From Raineya orbicola (lineage in GTDB: Bacteria > Bacteroidota > Bacteroidia > Cytophagales > Thermonemataceae): DNA of 34,510 bases. How positions within the stretch are numbered: position 1 is the first letter of the stretch; each line of letters starts with the position of its first letter. The notes under the pieces are model-generated. The model worked only from the letters and a program-made list of their open reading frames with translations, made no database searches and had not been told where the DNA came from. Location: the NCBI RefSeq assembly GCF_002843425.1, contig NZ_NKXO01000036.1, forward strand, positions 1 through 34,510, in the 5' to 3' direction. This document shows, piece by piece, positions 17,134 through 25,953 of this stretch. The translations under genes and the position numbers were made by a program.

Positions 17134-18129
17134 TCAAGATTTTGCCAACTCTTGCAATGTTCTGAAACATTGCCAAGCCTTTCCACTTTCAAGACTTTCT
17201 TTTGCTATTTCCCAACATTCGGAAATCGTTTTATGCGGGTTAGCCGTTTGTAAAGCCATTGAAGCATTGGCAAGTACTACACTTTTTTGAGATTCGGTAG
17301 CTTTATTTTGCAAAACATTCAGAAAAATCTGTGCCGATTCTTCTATGGTTTCGCCACCAAAAATTTCCTCTTGCCGAATAGTTTCACAAAAAACATTTGG
17401 CGATAAAATTTGTTCTTGGTTGCGTGCATAGACTTTGCAATCGGCGGTAAGAGAAATTTCGTCAAAGCCATCAAGGCTATGAATAATACTGAAATTCTTA
17501 TCTGTTTTTTGATACAAATAAGCATACAGCCGAGCCAATTCCAAATTAAAAACCCCCACCATTTGGTTTTTCGGAAAAGCAGGATTGACCATTGGTCCAA
17601 GCATATTGAAAAATGTCTTTACACCAAGTTCTTTACGAATAGGAGCAACGGTTTTCATAGCAGGGTGAAAAAGTGGAGCGTGTAAGATGCAAATGTTCGC
17701 TTTTTCCAACTGCTTTTCAAGCAAAGTTTTTTCATTAGTAAATTTTATTCCAAAATACTCCAAGATATTAGAACTCCCACACAAAGACGAAACCCCATAA
17801 TTGCCGTGTTTAGCAACAGCCTGCCCTGCTCCTGCCACTACAAAAGAAGCGAGCGTAGAAATATTGAAAGTGTTTTTGCCATCTCCACCTGTACCACAAA
17901 GGTCTATCGGATTGTAATGGCTCAAATCTATATTTACACAGAGGTCCAACATTGCATCGCGAAAGCCCTCCAACTCTTCAACGGTGATACTTCTCATCAA
18001 ATACACCGTCATAAAAGCAGAAATTTGGGCATTGTTATATTTACCCTGTGCAATATTTGTGAGTATTTCTTGGGCTTGCTGTTTGGAAAGCGTTTTGTGT
18101 TCAAACAAATGTAAAAGAATTTCTTTCAT
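17134..18129 (-). CDS. trpD: Anthranilate phosphoribosyltransferase
   Basis: 331 residues from the ATG at 18129. A longer frame to 18273 exists, but it would contain the promoter and overlap the divergent gene, and the family starts near MKEILLHLFEHKTLS. TrpD joins anthranilate to PRPP in tryptophan synthesis. The PRPP/substrate motifs are clear: CGTGGDGKNTFNIST (78-92) and KHGNYGVSSLCGSS (107-120). No other trp gene is adjacent; in most Bacteroidota trpD sits in trpEGDCFBA, so this is either a detached copy or part of a split pathway. It probably leads the leftward operon. Confidence 0.94.
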   Translation of the reverse strand: MKEILLHLFEHKTLSKQQAQEILTNIAQGKYNNAQISAFMTVYLMRSITVEELEGFRDAMLDLCVNIDLSHYNPIDLCGTGGDGKNTFNISTLASFVVAGAGQAVAKHGNYGVSSLCGSSNILEYFGIKFTNEKTLLEKQLEKANICILHAPLFHPAMKTVAPIRKELGVKTFFNMLGPMVNPAFPKNQMVGVFNLELARLYAYLYQKTDKNFSIIHSLDGFDEISLTADCKVYARNQEQILSPNVFCETIRQEEIFGGETIEESAQIFLNVLQNKATESQKSVVLANASMALQTANPHKTISECWEIAKESLESGKAWQCFRTLQELAKS

Positions 18130-18147
18130 TGTAAAATCTTTGAAAAA

Positions 18148-18179
18148 TTTGTCAAAGGTACAGAAAAATCGTAAATTAG
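18148..18179 (+). promoter_or_regulatory. Candidate promoter of the transglutaminase-like gene
   Basis: TTTG (18148-18151), 20 bp, then TAAATTAG (18172-18179), one mismatch from TAnnTTTG, 17 bp before the ATG at 18196. It overlaps the trpD promoter on the opposite strand. Confidence 0.5.
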
Positions 18180-18185
18180 CACAAA
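18153..18185 (-). promoter_or_regulatory. Bacteroidota-type promoter of trpD
   Basis: On the minus strand TTTG (18185-18182), 21 bp, then TACCTTTG (18160-18153), a full TAnnTTTG match. It lies 24 bp before the trpD ATG at 18129 and would be inside the longer reading frame, which supports the shorter start. Confidence 0.65.
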
Positions 18186-18195
18186 AACATATTGT

Positions 18196-19206
18196 ATGGG
18201 GAAAATTATCAAATGGACTTTCCGAATATTTCTGATTGTTCTGCTCGTTCGTATCTTCGCTCCTGATAGCCAAATTTATCAGGCTGTTGCACCTATCACC
18301 GAACCAATTTTTGAGGGAATTTTGGAAAGTTTATCGGATTTTATGAATGACGATAATACACAAAACGCTGTTCAGGAATTAAAAAATGAGCAAAAAAATG
18401 TAGTAGATATTACCGAAGAAAAAACTGAAAATCAGGAAAATAGTAGCAATTTTGAGGATTATAGCCAAGTGCAAGAATTTGATGCTTTGCTTCCTTGCCA
18501 AAGTCGTATTAGACACGTTACCCATCTACACGAATGGAGTACGCCTAATAATGAATACTTCAAAGCAAAATTTACAATGCTCCCTCGTGAGGCTTGCGAA
18601 TCGGAAAGCTATCGCGAGCAAATGCCCGAACCTATTTCTGATGGCTCTACCAAAGATTATTATGGAAAAGTGTATTTACAACTCATAAGAGAATGTCGCC
18701 CTAAATTGGATAGAATTATCCGTACCTATGAACTCATTGGCAAAAAGTACAAACTAAACTACCGCCAATTTGCCGAAATGGTAATGGCTTCGGTACAAGA
18801 AATTCCTTACGTACTTGTTCACCCCGAAACCTGCTACAAAGCCAAGCAATGGGGCGGTTTTATGAGAACCTATCACGATGAAGGCAAAGAGTGTTTGCCC
18901 GAAATTCGCTTCGGTCTTACTTCTCCTACCGAATTCCTGTATAACCTCAAAGGCGATTGCGATACAAGAACGGTGTTTCTTTACACTATTCTCGCCCATT
19001 TTGGATATGATGTAGCTATCTTTGTAAGTAATGCCCATTGCCTTTTAGGCATACACTTACCTAATGTGTATGGAGACTATCTAACTTACAAGGGTAAAAA
19101 ATATTTCTTTTGGGAAACTACTGCCAAAGGTTTTCTACCCGGTGTTTTACCCAATGAATTCAAAAATGATTTTTGGAATATAGCTCTTGTAAAACCACAA
19201 TCGTAA
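18196..19206 (+). CDS. Membrane-anchored transglutaminase-like protein
   Basis: 336 residues. A single N-terminal membrane helix (about 5-22) is followed by a polar, Glu/Asn-rich linker (about 45-92) and an extracytoplasmic domain. The C-terminal part looks like the transglutaminase/protease-like fold: C255 in KGDCDTRTVFLYTIL, H281 in SNAHCLLGI and an acidic E307 in FFWETTAKG, in the order and spacing of the Cys-His-Asp/Glu triad. Extra Cys residues (101, 134, 167, 213, 233, 282) may form disulfides. Substrate and partners are unknown. It is divergent from trpD and followed 60 bp later by a flippase gene. Confidence 0.7.
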   Translation: MGKIIKWTFRIFLIVLLVRIFAPDSQIYQAVAPITEPIFEGILESLSDFMNDDNTQNAVQELKNEQKNVVDITEEKTENQENSSNFEDYSQVQEFDALLPCQSRIRHVTHLHEWSTPNNEYFKAKFTMLPREACESESYREQMPEPISDGSTKDYYGKVYLQLIRECRPKLDRIIRTYELIGKKYKLNYRQFAEMVMASVQEIPYVLVHPETCYKAKQWGGFMRTYHDEGKECLPEIRFGLTSPTEFLYNLKGDCDTRTVFLYTILAHFGYDVAIFVSNAHCLLGIHLPNVYGDYLTYKGKKYFFWETTAKGFLPGVLPNEFKNDFWNIALVKPQS

Positions 19207-19266
19207 AATTCGCAATTTATTCCTTCATACTTGAACCTTTAATCTTTGAACTCTCGCAATATTGCT

Positions 19267-20760
19267 ATGCCTACATTACGCCGTTTAGCCTCTGATACTA
19301 TCTGGTACGGATTGAGTAATATTATTAGTCGTTTTGCCAACTATTTGCTTACGCCCATTCATACGAAAATATTTTTGCCCCAAGAATATGGCATTATTGG
19401 CGATTTATACGTGTATGTAGCTTTTTTGAATGTTATTTACACCTTTGGCACTGAAACTTCTTATTTTCGCTATGCCAACGACTTGGGCGAACAGAAAATC
19501 TATAATCAAAATTTTACCTCCCTTATTTTGTACAGCACCTTACTTTCAGGGATAATTATTTTTTTTGCCTCACCCATTGCTAATCTTTTGGACTACCCGG
19601 GCAAAGAAAAATACATCATTTATTTAGGCTTGCTTATGGCAGTAGATACGCTTTTAAGTTTGCCTTTTGCTCGCTTGCGTTGGCTCAAAAAACCTCGTTT
19701 GTTTGCTTTTGCAAAGTTTTTTAATATTGGTTTATACATTTTACTGAACCTATTTTTCTTATGGTTTTGTAAAGACGTAGCCGAAGGTAAATACCTCACT
19801 TTTTTACAAGATTTTATGCTTTCTTGGTTCAATCCCAAAGATTTAGTAGGTTATGTATTTCTTGCTCAATTGCTTGCCAATGCCCCTTTGTTTTGGCTTT
19901 TGCGTAAAGAAATTTGGAACTATCAGCCTACTTGGGATAAAGATTTAGCCAAAAAAGTTTTTTTTTACAGCTATCCGCTTGTCATTTTAGGACTTGCAGG
20001 CACGCTCAATACAACTGCCGATAGGTTTTTTATCAAAAACTACTTACCCGATAGTTTCGGCAATCAGCAACATATTTTAGGAGTGTATTTTGCGTGTATT
20101 AAGTTTTCGGTATTTATTTTGGTGCTTATTCAGGGCTACCGATATGCAGCAGAGCCTTTTTTCTTTTCCAAAGCCAAAGACAAAAACGCCCCTGAACTTC
20201 TTGCCAAAGCAATGGAATATTTTGTAGCGGTAGCGTGTTTTTCAGTAATTTTAGTCAGTCTGAATACCGATTGGCTGAAATACTTACTTTTGCGTAACAG
20301 AGCCTATGACGAAGGGCTAATCATTGTGCCTACTTTCCTTTTTGCTAATCTCTTTTTGGGCATTTACTACAATCTCACTGCTTGGTTCAAAATTGCCGAT
20401 AAAACACAATACGGCACTTATATTTCACTGATTGGAGCAGTAATTACCATTATTGGCAATTTGGGTTGGCTTCCTGTTTTAGGCATTTTAGGTTCGGCAG
20501 TAGCAAGTCTGGTTACGTATGCTTCTATGAGCTTTCTTTGCTATTATTGGGGGCAAAAATTCTACCCTGTGCCTTATCGGATTGGCATCATTTTAGGCTA
20601 TGTAGCACTTTCAGCGGTTTTGGTGTGGTGGGGTAATAGTTTTTCTGCTGAAAGCATTTGGCTTAATATTCTACTCAAAAATCTTTTGGTTGTGCCTTTT
20701 ATGGGAGCAGTTCTTATCGTAGAATGGCAGAACTTGAAAACGCTAAAAATATTCCGATAA
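19267..20760 (+). CDS. Polysaccharide biosynthesis protein / lipid-linked oligosaccharide flippase (MATE/MVF-like)
   Basis: 497 residues from the ATG at 19267; an in-frame TTG at 19246 is less likely. The protein is almost entirely membrane-embedded, with about 12-14 hydrophobic helices. The N-terminus RRLASDTIWYGLSNIISRFANYLLTPIHT is typical of Wzx-like flippases that move undecaprenyl-linked sugar units across the inner membrane. No glycosyltransferase cluster surrounds it, although gmd lies 3 kb away on the other strand. The exact substrate is unknown; confidence in the family is good. Confidence 0.88.
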   Translation: MPTLRRLASDTIWYGLSNIISRFANYLLTPIHTKIFLPQEYGIIGDLYVYVAFLNVIYTFGTETSYFRYANDLGEQKIYNQNFTSLILYSTLLSGIIIFFASPIANLLDYPGKEKYIIYLGLLMAVDTLLSLPFARLRWLKKPRLFAFAKFFNIGLYILLNLFFLWFCKDVAEGKYLTFLQDFMLSWFNPKDLVGYVFLAQLLANAPLFWLLRKEIWNYQPTWDKDLAKKVFFYSYPLVILGLAGTLNTTADRFFIKNYLPDSFGNQQHILGVYFACIKFSVFILVLIQGYRYAAEPFFFSKAKDKNAPELLAKAMEYFVAVACFSVILVSLNTDWLKYLLLRNRAYDEGLIIVPTFLFANLFLGIYYNLTAWFKIADKTQYGTYISLIGAVITIIGNLGWLPVLGILGSAVASLVTYASMSFLCYYWGQKFYPVPYRIGIILGYVALSAVLVWWGNSFSAESIWLNILLKNLLVVPFMGAVLIVEWQNLKTLKIFR

Positions 20761-20843
20761 TGCTGAATATCTTGTCTCTTGCGTCCTGTTTCCGAACTTT
20801 TAAGAATAAACTAACGTTTGCTTTTTGCAGATAGAAGCTATTT

Positions 20844-21878
20844 ATGGAAAAAAGAGATATTCGCAACTTAAAATTAGAAGATTTACAAAACTTTTTGGCA
20901 GAGCGAAAAGAGCCACTTTTTCGTAGCAAGCAAATTTACGAATGGCTTTGGCAAAAAAAAGCAGAAAGTTTTGAACAAATGACCAATTTGCCTGCCTCTT
21001 TACGAAATTTACTTCAAGAAAATTTTGCTATTCATAAAATTTCGGTGCATCAGCGGCAAATTAGCCAAGATGGCACTATTAAATATTCCTTCAAACTTTT
21101 TGATAATCGTTTAGTGGAAGGAGTACTCATACCCACTCCTACCCGTATGACAGCCTGTATTTCTTCGCAAGTAGGTTGTTCACTGGATTGCAAGTTTTGT
21201 GCCACGGGCTATATGAAACGTGAAAGAAACCTTGAACCTTACGAAATCTATGAACAAGTAGTAACCATTGCCCAAGAAGCTGAAAATTATTACCAAAAAC
21301 CGCTTACCAACATTGTTTTTATGGGAATGGGTGAGCCATTACTCAATTACCAAAATGTACTCAAAGCCATAGATAAAATCACTTCTCCCGAAGGTTTGGG
21401 AATGTCTTACAAACGTATCACACTTTCTACGGCGGGAGTGGCTAAAATGATTATGAAACTGGCTGATGACGGCTTCAAATGTAACTTGGCTCTTTCGCTT
21501 CACGCCGCCAATGACGAGAAACGTAGTCAAATTATGTCTATCAACGATAGCAATCGCTTGAATGCTTTACGAGATGCCCTAAAATATTATTTTGCTAAAA
21601 CCAAAAACCCTGTAACTTACGAATACATTGTTTTTCAAGATTTTAACGATAGCCTTCAAGATGCCGAAGAGTTATATCGCTTTACCAAGCACGTTCCTTC
21701 CAAAGTCAATATCATTGAATATAATCCTATCACGGAGGCAGGTTTTATAAATACTGATAGCATTCGTTTAGAGCGTTTTGTGGCATACTTACGCGAACGT
21801 GGAGTAGTTGTAAAAATTCGTAAAAGTAGAGGCAAAGACATTGACGCCGCCTGCGGACAACTGGCAGGGAAAAATTGA
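20844..21878 (+). CDS. rlmN: 23S rRNA (adenine2503-C2)/tRNA (adenine37-C2) methyltransferase
   Basis: 344 residues. Radical-SAM enzyme that adds a C2 methyl to A2503 of 23S rRNA and often to A37 of some tRNAs. The iron-sulfur cluster motif is C112, C116 and C119 in GCSLDCKFCATG; the resolving/acceptor Cys near the C-terminus is C337 in DIDAACGQL. GMGEPLLNYQNV and STAGVAKMI fit the family. It starts 83 bp after the flippase gene, and its TGA directly abuts the stop of the convergent ABC gene with no base between. Confidence 0.97.
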   Translation: MEKRDIRNLKLEDLQNFLAERKEPLFRSKQIYEWLWQKKAESFEQMTNLPASLRNLLQENFAIHKISVHQRQISQDGTIKYSFKLFDNRLVEGVLIPTPTRMTACISSQVGCSLDCKFCATGYMKRERNLEPYEIYEQVVTIAQEAENYYQKPLTNIVFMGMGEPLLNYQNVLKAIDKITSPEGLGMSYKRITLSTAGVAKMIMKLADDGFKCNLALSLHAANDEKRSQIMSINDSNRLNALRDALKYYFAKTKNPVTYEYIVFQDFNDSLQDAEELYRFTKHVPSKVNIIEYNPITEAGFINTDSIRLERFVAYLRERGVVVKIRKSRGKDIDAACGQLAGKN

Positions 21879-23660
21879 TTAAACCTCTTCTGTTTGAAGT
21901 TGTTTTTCGTAAAGCTCCTTGTAAATTCCTCCCAAAGCCAGAAGTTCTTCGTGTGTGCCTTGTTCCACGATTTCGCCTTTATCTAACACTATAATTTTAT
22001 TGGCAAGTTTGGCAGAAGATACACGATGCGAAATGATAATAGTAGTACGATTTTGCATAATATCCTGCAACTGACGCAAAATAGCATTTTCTGTCTTGGT
22101 ATCTACTGCCGAAAGGCAATCATCAAGCAATAAAATAGTAGGATTTTTAATCAAGGCTCTTGCGATAGAAACTCGCTGTTTTTGTCCTCCCGAAAGGGTA
22201 ATTCCCCTCTCCCCTACAATAGTTTGAAATTTTTGAGGGAACTGCATAATATTCTCATACACATCTGCCCATTGAGCGGCTTGCTCTACTTGTTCTGCGG
22301 TAGCATTGGGCAATCCAAAGGCAATATTATTGCGAATAGTATCAGAAAAAAGAAAAACATCTTGCGGAACATACCCTATTTGGCTTCGCAAATATGAAAC
22401 TTCATAGTCTTTAATAGGGGTAGCATCTATAAAAATTTGTCCTTTTGTGGCATCGTACATTCGGCAGATCAGGTTGGCAATAGTTGTTTTGCCCGAACCT
22501 GTACTCCCCAAAATAGCAAGCGATTCGTTAGGCTTTATTTCAAAACTAATGTTTTTCAAAGCCTCAATGCCTGTATTAGCGTATGTAAGTGAAACATTTT
22601 CAAAAACAATATGTCCCTGAATAGGTTTTCGGAGGTTTTGGGTAGAAACAATATCCGTTTTTACTGCCAAAAATTCATTGATACGCCTTTGCGAAACCGC
22701 CGCTTTCTGAATAATGCTTGCAATCCAGCCTAAGGAAGTTACGGGCCAAATCATCATATTCAGATATAGCACAAACTCTGCGATATTTCCTTTGGTAAGC
22801 CTACCTGCAACTACCTCCAAGCCACCCACATATACCACCAAAATATTGCTCAAACCAATGAGAGCCAGCACCAAAGGATAAAAAAGTGCTTCTACTTTTA
22901 CCAAACGAAGCGATTGCTTTCGGTATCTTTCAGTTTCTTGGGCAAATTGTTTTTCGGAGTCCTTTTCGCGTGCAAAGGCTTTCAAGACCCGAATACCCGA
23001 AAAAGCCTCCTGTACAAAAGAAGAAAGCGAAGAAAGACTTTTCTGTATTTGCTCCGAACGACTATTGATAAGATTATTGACAAAATAAATGCTTACCGAA
23101 AGAATTGGCAAAGGAATAAGCGTGTAAAGTGTAAGTTTGTAATCCACGGCAAACATATAAGGTATCACCATTGCAAAAACTGCAATCAGGTTGATGCCAT
23201 ACATAATACCAGGACCCAAATACATTCTTACTTGGCTTACATCTTCAGAAATGCGAGCCATTAGGTCGCCTGTTTGGTTCTGTCTATAAAAATTTAGTGG
23301 CAAAGTTTGGTAATGTCTGTAAATTTCGTCTTTCAAGTCATACTCAATAAAACGCGACATTACAATCAGGGTTTGGCGAACCAAAAATAGAAAAAAACCT
23401 CGTAACAACGCCATTACAAGGATAATGATGCCATAAATGAGAATATTAAAAGTAAAGATTTTTTCTACCGCTTGTTGGCTTTCAAAGCCTTGAAACAAGA
23501 AATACCAATCAATAGTTTCCTCTACGGCATTGAAAGCATAACGCACTACTTGGGCAGGCAAAATCAGAAAAAAATTGGAAATTATCGTAAAGAGTATGCC
23601 TAAAATAAGTAAATGCTTATAGCGATAAAGATATTTGTTAAGATAACGTAAAGAACTCAT
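21879..23660 (-). CDS. ABC exporter half-transporter (permease plus ATPase)
   Basis: 593 residues. Six-helix type-I exporter membrane domain (about 1-335) fused to an ATPase domain. Walker A GSTGSGKT (385-392), Q-loop Q433, signature LSGGQ (489-493), Walker B ending LLLDD (510-514), D-loop SAVD (517-520) and switch H545. The residue after Walker B, normally catalytic Glu, is D514 (DDCLSAVDTKTE), as in the degenerate-site subunits of heterodimeric exporters such as BmrC or TM287. Homodimeric drug or lipid export is therefore less likely than pairing with a second subunit, which is not adjacent. The cargo is unknown. gmd lies 42 bp upstream on the same strand. Confidence 0.92.
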   Translation of the reverse strand: MSSLRYLNKYLYRYKHLLILGILFTIISNFFLILPAQVVRYAFNAVEETIDWYFLFQGFESQQAVEKIFTFNILIYGIIILVMALLRGFFLFLVRQTLIVMSRFIEYDLKDEIYRHYQTLPLNFYRQNQTGDLMARISEDVSQVRMYLGPGIMYGINLIAVFAMVIPYMFAVDYKLTLYTLIPLPILSVSIYFVNNLINSRSEQIQKSLSSLSSFVQEAFSGIRVLKAFAREKDSEKQFAQETERYRKQSLRLVKVEALFYPLVLALIGLSNILVVYVGGLEVVAGRLTKGNIAEFVLYLNMMIWPVTSLGWIASIIQKAAVSQRRINEFLAVKTDIVSTQNLRKPIQGHIVFENVSLTYANTGIEALKNISFEIKPNESLAILGSTGSGKTTIANLICRMYDATKGQIFIDATPIKDYEVSYLRSQIGYVPQDVFLFSDTIRNNIAFGLPNATAEQVEQAAQWADVYENIMQFPQKFQTIVGERGITLSGGQKQRVSIARALIKNPTILLLDDCLSAVDTKTENAILRQLQDIMQNRTTIIISHRVSSAKLANKIIVLDKGEIVEQGTHEELLALGGIYKELYEKQLQTEEV

Positions 23661-23702
23661 TGAGTTGTTTTTCTTGCTAACGCCAAAATCCTCTATTTTG
23701 TT

Positions 23703-24815
23703 TTACTCATAATAATTTTTCACCTCATAGCCTTGCTGTTTGATAGCTAAATCCTTACGGAAAAGCTCTAAATCAGCCTGTACCATATCTTTTACAAGGT
23801 CTTGAAGTGTGTGTTTGGGTTTCCAGCCGAGCAATTTTTCCGCTTTGGAGGCATCGCCAATAAGCAAATCTACTTCTGTGGGACGGAAATAGCGTTTATC
23901 TACGGCTACTACTTCACTACCTATTGCAATAGGAAATTCAGGATTGCGAGATTCTGCCACTATGCCCACTTCATCTACGCCTGTACCCTTAAACTCTAAA
24001 ATTACCCCAACTTCTTCAAAAGCCATTCGGGCAAAATCACGCACCGAAGTAGTTTTACCTGTGGCAATAACAAAATCCTCGGGGGTATGATGTTGCAAAA
24101 TCATATACATTGCCTCTACATAATCTTTGGCGTGTCCCCAATCGCGTTTGGCATCAAGGTTTCCCAAATAAATTTTGTCCTGCAAACCCAAAGCAATGCG
24201 AGCCACACCACGCGTTATTTTACGTGTAACAAAAGTTTCACCACGCAAAGGCGATTCGTGGTTAAAAAGAATACCATTGCAAGCGAACATATTGTAAGCC
24301 TCGCGATAATTTACCGTTATCCAATAGGCATATAATTTGGCTACTGCATAAGGAGAGCGGGGGTAAAAGGGCGTTTTTTCATTTTGAGGAATTTCCTGCA
24401 CCTTTCCGTAAAGTTCGGAAGTAGAGGCTTGATAAATTTTAGTCTTTTCGGTTAATCCTAAAATGCGTACAGCCTCTAAAATTCGCAGAGTACCCAGAGC
24501 ATCTACGTCAGCCGAATATTCGGGTTCATCAAAACTTACTTTTACGTGAGACATTGCCCCCAAATTGTAAATTTCATCGGGTTGTACTTGCTGAATGATA
24601 CGAATAACATTGGTGGAATCAGCTAAATCTCCGTAATGCAAGTAAAGTTTGAGGTTTTTCTCGTGAGGGTCTTGGTAAATATCATCAATGCGTTCAGTAT
24701 TGATAAGCGAACTACGGCGTTTAATGCCGTGTACTTCATATCCTTTTTTTAATAGGAATCTGGCAAGATAGGCTCCGTCTTGTCCTGTAATACCCGTAAT
24801 TAGTGCTTTTTTCAT
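23703..24815 (-). CDS. gmd: GDP-mannose 4,6-dehydratase
   Basis: 370 residues. Converts GDP-mannose to GDP-4-keto-6-deoxymannose, precursor of fucose, rhamnose and related 6-deoxy sugars for surface glycans. Short-chain dehydrogenase fold with the NADP motif TGITGQDG (7-14), and catalytic T132, E134, Y156 and K160 in STSELYG and YAVAKLY. The next enzyme, fcl or rmd, is not adjacent, so which sugar is made cannot be told. It lies upstream of the ABC exporter gene with a 42-bp gap. Confidence 0.96.
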   Translation of the reverse strand: MKKALITGITGQDGAYLARFLLKKGYEVHGIKRRSSLINTERIDDIYQDPHEKNLKLYLHYGDLADSTNVIRIIQQVQPDEIYNLGAMSHVKVSFDEPEYSADVDALGTLRILEAVRILGLTEKTKIYQASTSELYGKVQEIPQNEKTPFYPRSPYAVAKLYAYWITVNYREAYNMFACNGILFNHESPLRGETFVTRKITRGVARIALGLQDKIYLGNLDAKRDWGHAKDYVEAMYMILQHHTPEDFVIATGKTTSVRDFARMAFEEVGVILEFKGTGVDEVGIVAESRNPEFPIAIGSEVVAVDKRYFRPTEVDLLIGDASKAEKLLGWKPKHTLQDLVKDMVQADLELFRKDLAIKQQGYEVKNYYE

Positions 24816-24833
24816 AAGATTTTTTTTAATGAT

Positions 24834-24864
24834 TTTGCAAAATTAAAAAATTTACCTAACTTTG
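24834..24864 (+). promoter_or_regulatory. Bacteroidota-type promoter before the secreted TonB-C protein
   Basis: TTTG (24834-24837), exactly 19 bp, then TAACTTTG (24857-24864): a full match to the -33/-7 consensus, 52 bp before the ATG. The opposite strand carries TAATTTTG at 24845-24838, a possible -7 for gmd, overlapping this promoter's -33 box. Confidence 0.75.
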
Positions 24865-24916
24865 AATAGTTTGGAAAGAAATTTGCTACACACTTATCAA
24901 AGCTATTATTACAATT

Positions 24917-25309
24917 ATGAAAAGATACACACTTATTTTTAGTTTAGGATTGTTGCTGGCTGTTGTTGCAGGCAATATGAGTTATGCCCAACCCGAGCCA
25001 CTCAAATCTGCCGAGATAATGCCCGAACCCGTAGGTGGCTTAAAGGCTTTTTACGACTATATCAAATCCAATCTTAAATATCCCGAAGAGGCACGAGCTA
25101 AAAACATTCAAGGACGCGTACACGTTACTTTTGTAGTAGAACCCGACGGCTCACTGACCAACGTACAAGTTACAAAAGGGTTGGGCGGAGGCTGTGATGA
25201 AGAAGCCATTCGTCTTATCAAAAATTCCCCTAAATGGCAACCGGGTAAGCAAAATGGCGTGCCTGTGCGTGTAGAAGTAACAAGACCTATCACGTTTGAG
25301 CTAAAATAG
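24917..25309 (+). CDS. Secreted TonB C-terminal domain protein
   Basis: 130 residues. A signal peptide ends near SYA/QPE (about residue 25) and the rest is almost only a TonB C-terminal domain: a YIKSNLKYPEEARAKNIQG lead helix, RVHVTFVVEPDGSLTNVQV strands, and DEEAIRLIKNSPKWQPGKQNG before the last strand. There is no membrane anchor or Pro-rich spacer, so it cannot span the periplasm like TonB and is probably a free periplasmic or outer-membrane-associated module. Such stand-alone copies are widespread in Bacteroidota. The function is unknown; the fold call is strong. Confidence 0.88.
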   Translation: MKRYTLIFSLGLLLAVVAGNMSYAQPEPLKSAEIMPEPVGGLKAFYDYIKSNLKYPEEARAKNIQGRVHVTFVVEPDGSLTNVQVTKGLGGGCDEEAIRLIKNSPKWQPGKQNGVPVRVEVTRPITFELK

Positions 25310-25358
25310 CATTGCTCAAAGATTATTCGCAGAAACACTTTTGATGTATCTTTTTTTG

Positions 25359-25366
25359 TATTTTTG
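25359..25366 (+). promoter_or_regulatory. -7 element (TATTTTTG) before nadD
   Basis: TATTTTTG lies 14 bp before the nadD ATG. The nearest TTTG (25340-25343) is only 15 bp upstream, short for the consensus, so this is tentative. Confidence 0.35.
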
Positions 25367-25380
25367 CCAAAAGCAAAAGT

Positions 25381-25953
25381 ATGAAAATTGGCTTATTTTT
25401 CGGTTCTTTTAATCCTATACATATAGGACATTTAATCATTGCCAATACAATGGCAGAAAATACTGATTTGCAGGAAGTTTGGTTTGTTATTTCTCCGCAT
25501 AACCCCCACAAAAAAAAAGATAGTCTTTTACACGCTTTCGACCGATACGATATGGTAGAAAAAGCTATTTACGATAACCCTCGCCTGCGTGCCTGCGATA
25601 TAGAATTTCACTTGCCACAACCCAGCTATACCATTCATACACTTGCTCACTTGCAAGAAAAATATCCTCAAAAGCAATTTGCTCTCATTATGGGTAGCGA
25701 TAATCTTGTAAATTTCAAGAATTGGAAAAATTATGAAAAAATTTTAGAATATTACGAATTGTACGTATATCCACGCCCCCAAACTCCTGCCACCGAATTT
25801 GATAATCACCCGAAAATAAAGTGGGTAAAAGCCCCCCTGATGGATATTTCGGCAACTTACCTACGTGAGTGCATACGTGAAGGCAAGTCTATACGTTATC
25901 TTGTACCTGAGGCTGTAGCAGAGCTGATTCAACGCAAAAAGTTTTACCAATGA
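25381..25953 (+). CDS. nadD: Nicotinate-nucleotide adenylyltransferase
   Basis: 190 residues. Transfers AMP from ATP to nicotinate mononucleotide, giving deamido-NAD. The nucleotidyltransferase motifs are complete: FFGSFNPIHIGHLIIA (HIGH at 14-17) and the C-terminal DISATYLRECIREGKSIRYLVPEAV. SDNLVNFKNWKNYEKIL is also typical. Its last four bases overlap the start of the OxyR-like gene (ATGA), so both are translated from one message. Confidence 0.95.
   Translation: MKIGLFFGSFNPIHIGHLIIANTMAENTDLQEVWFVISPHNPHKKKDSLLHAFDRYDMVEKAIYDNPRLRACDIEFHLPQPSYTIHTLAHLQEKYPQKQFALIMGSDNLVNFKNWKNYEKILEYYELYVYPRPQTPATEFDNHPKIKWVKAPLMDISATYLRECIREGKSIRYLVPEAVAELIQRKKFYQ

Noticed and set aside
17134-18273. Longer trpD reading frame starting at 18273
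   Set aside because: The 48 extra residues do not resemble TrpD, overlap the divergent gene and contain the likely promoter; the ATG at 18129 fits the family.
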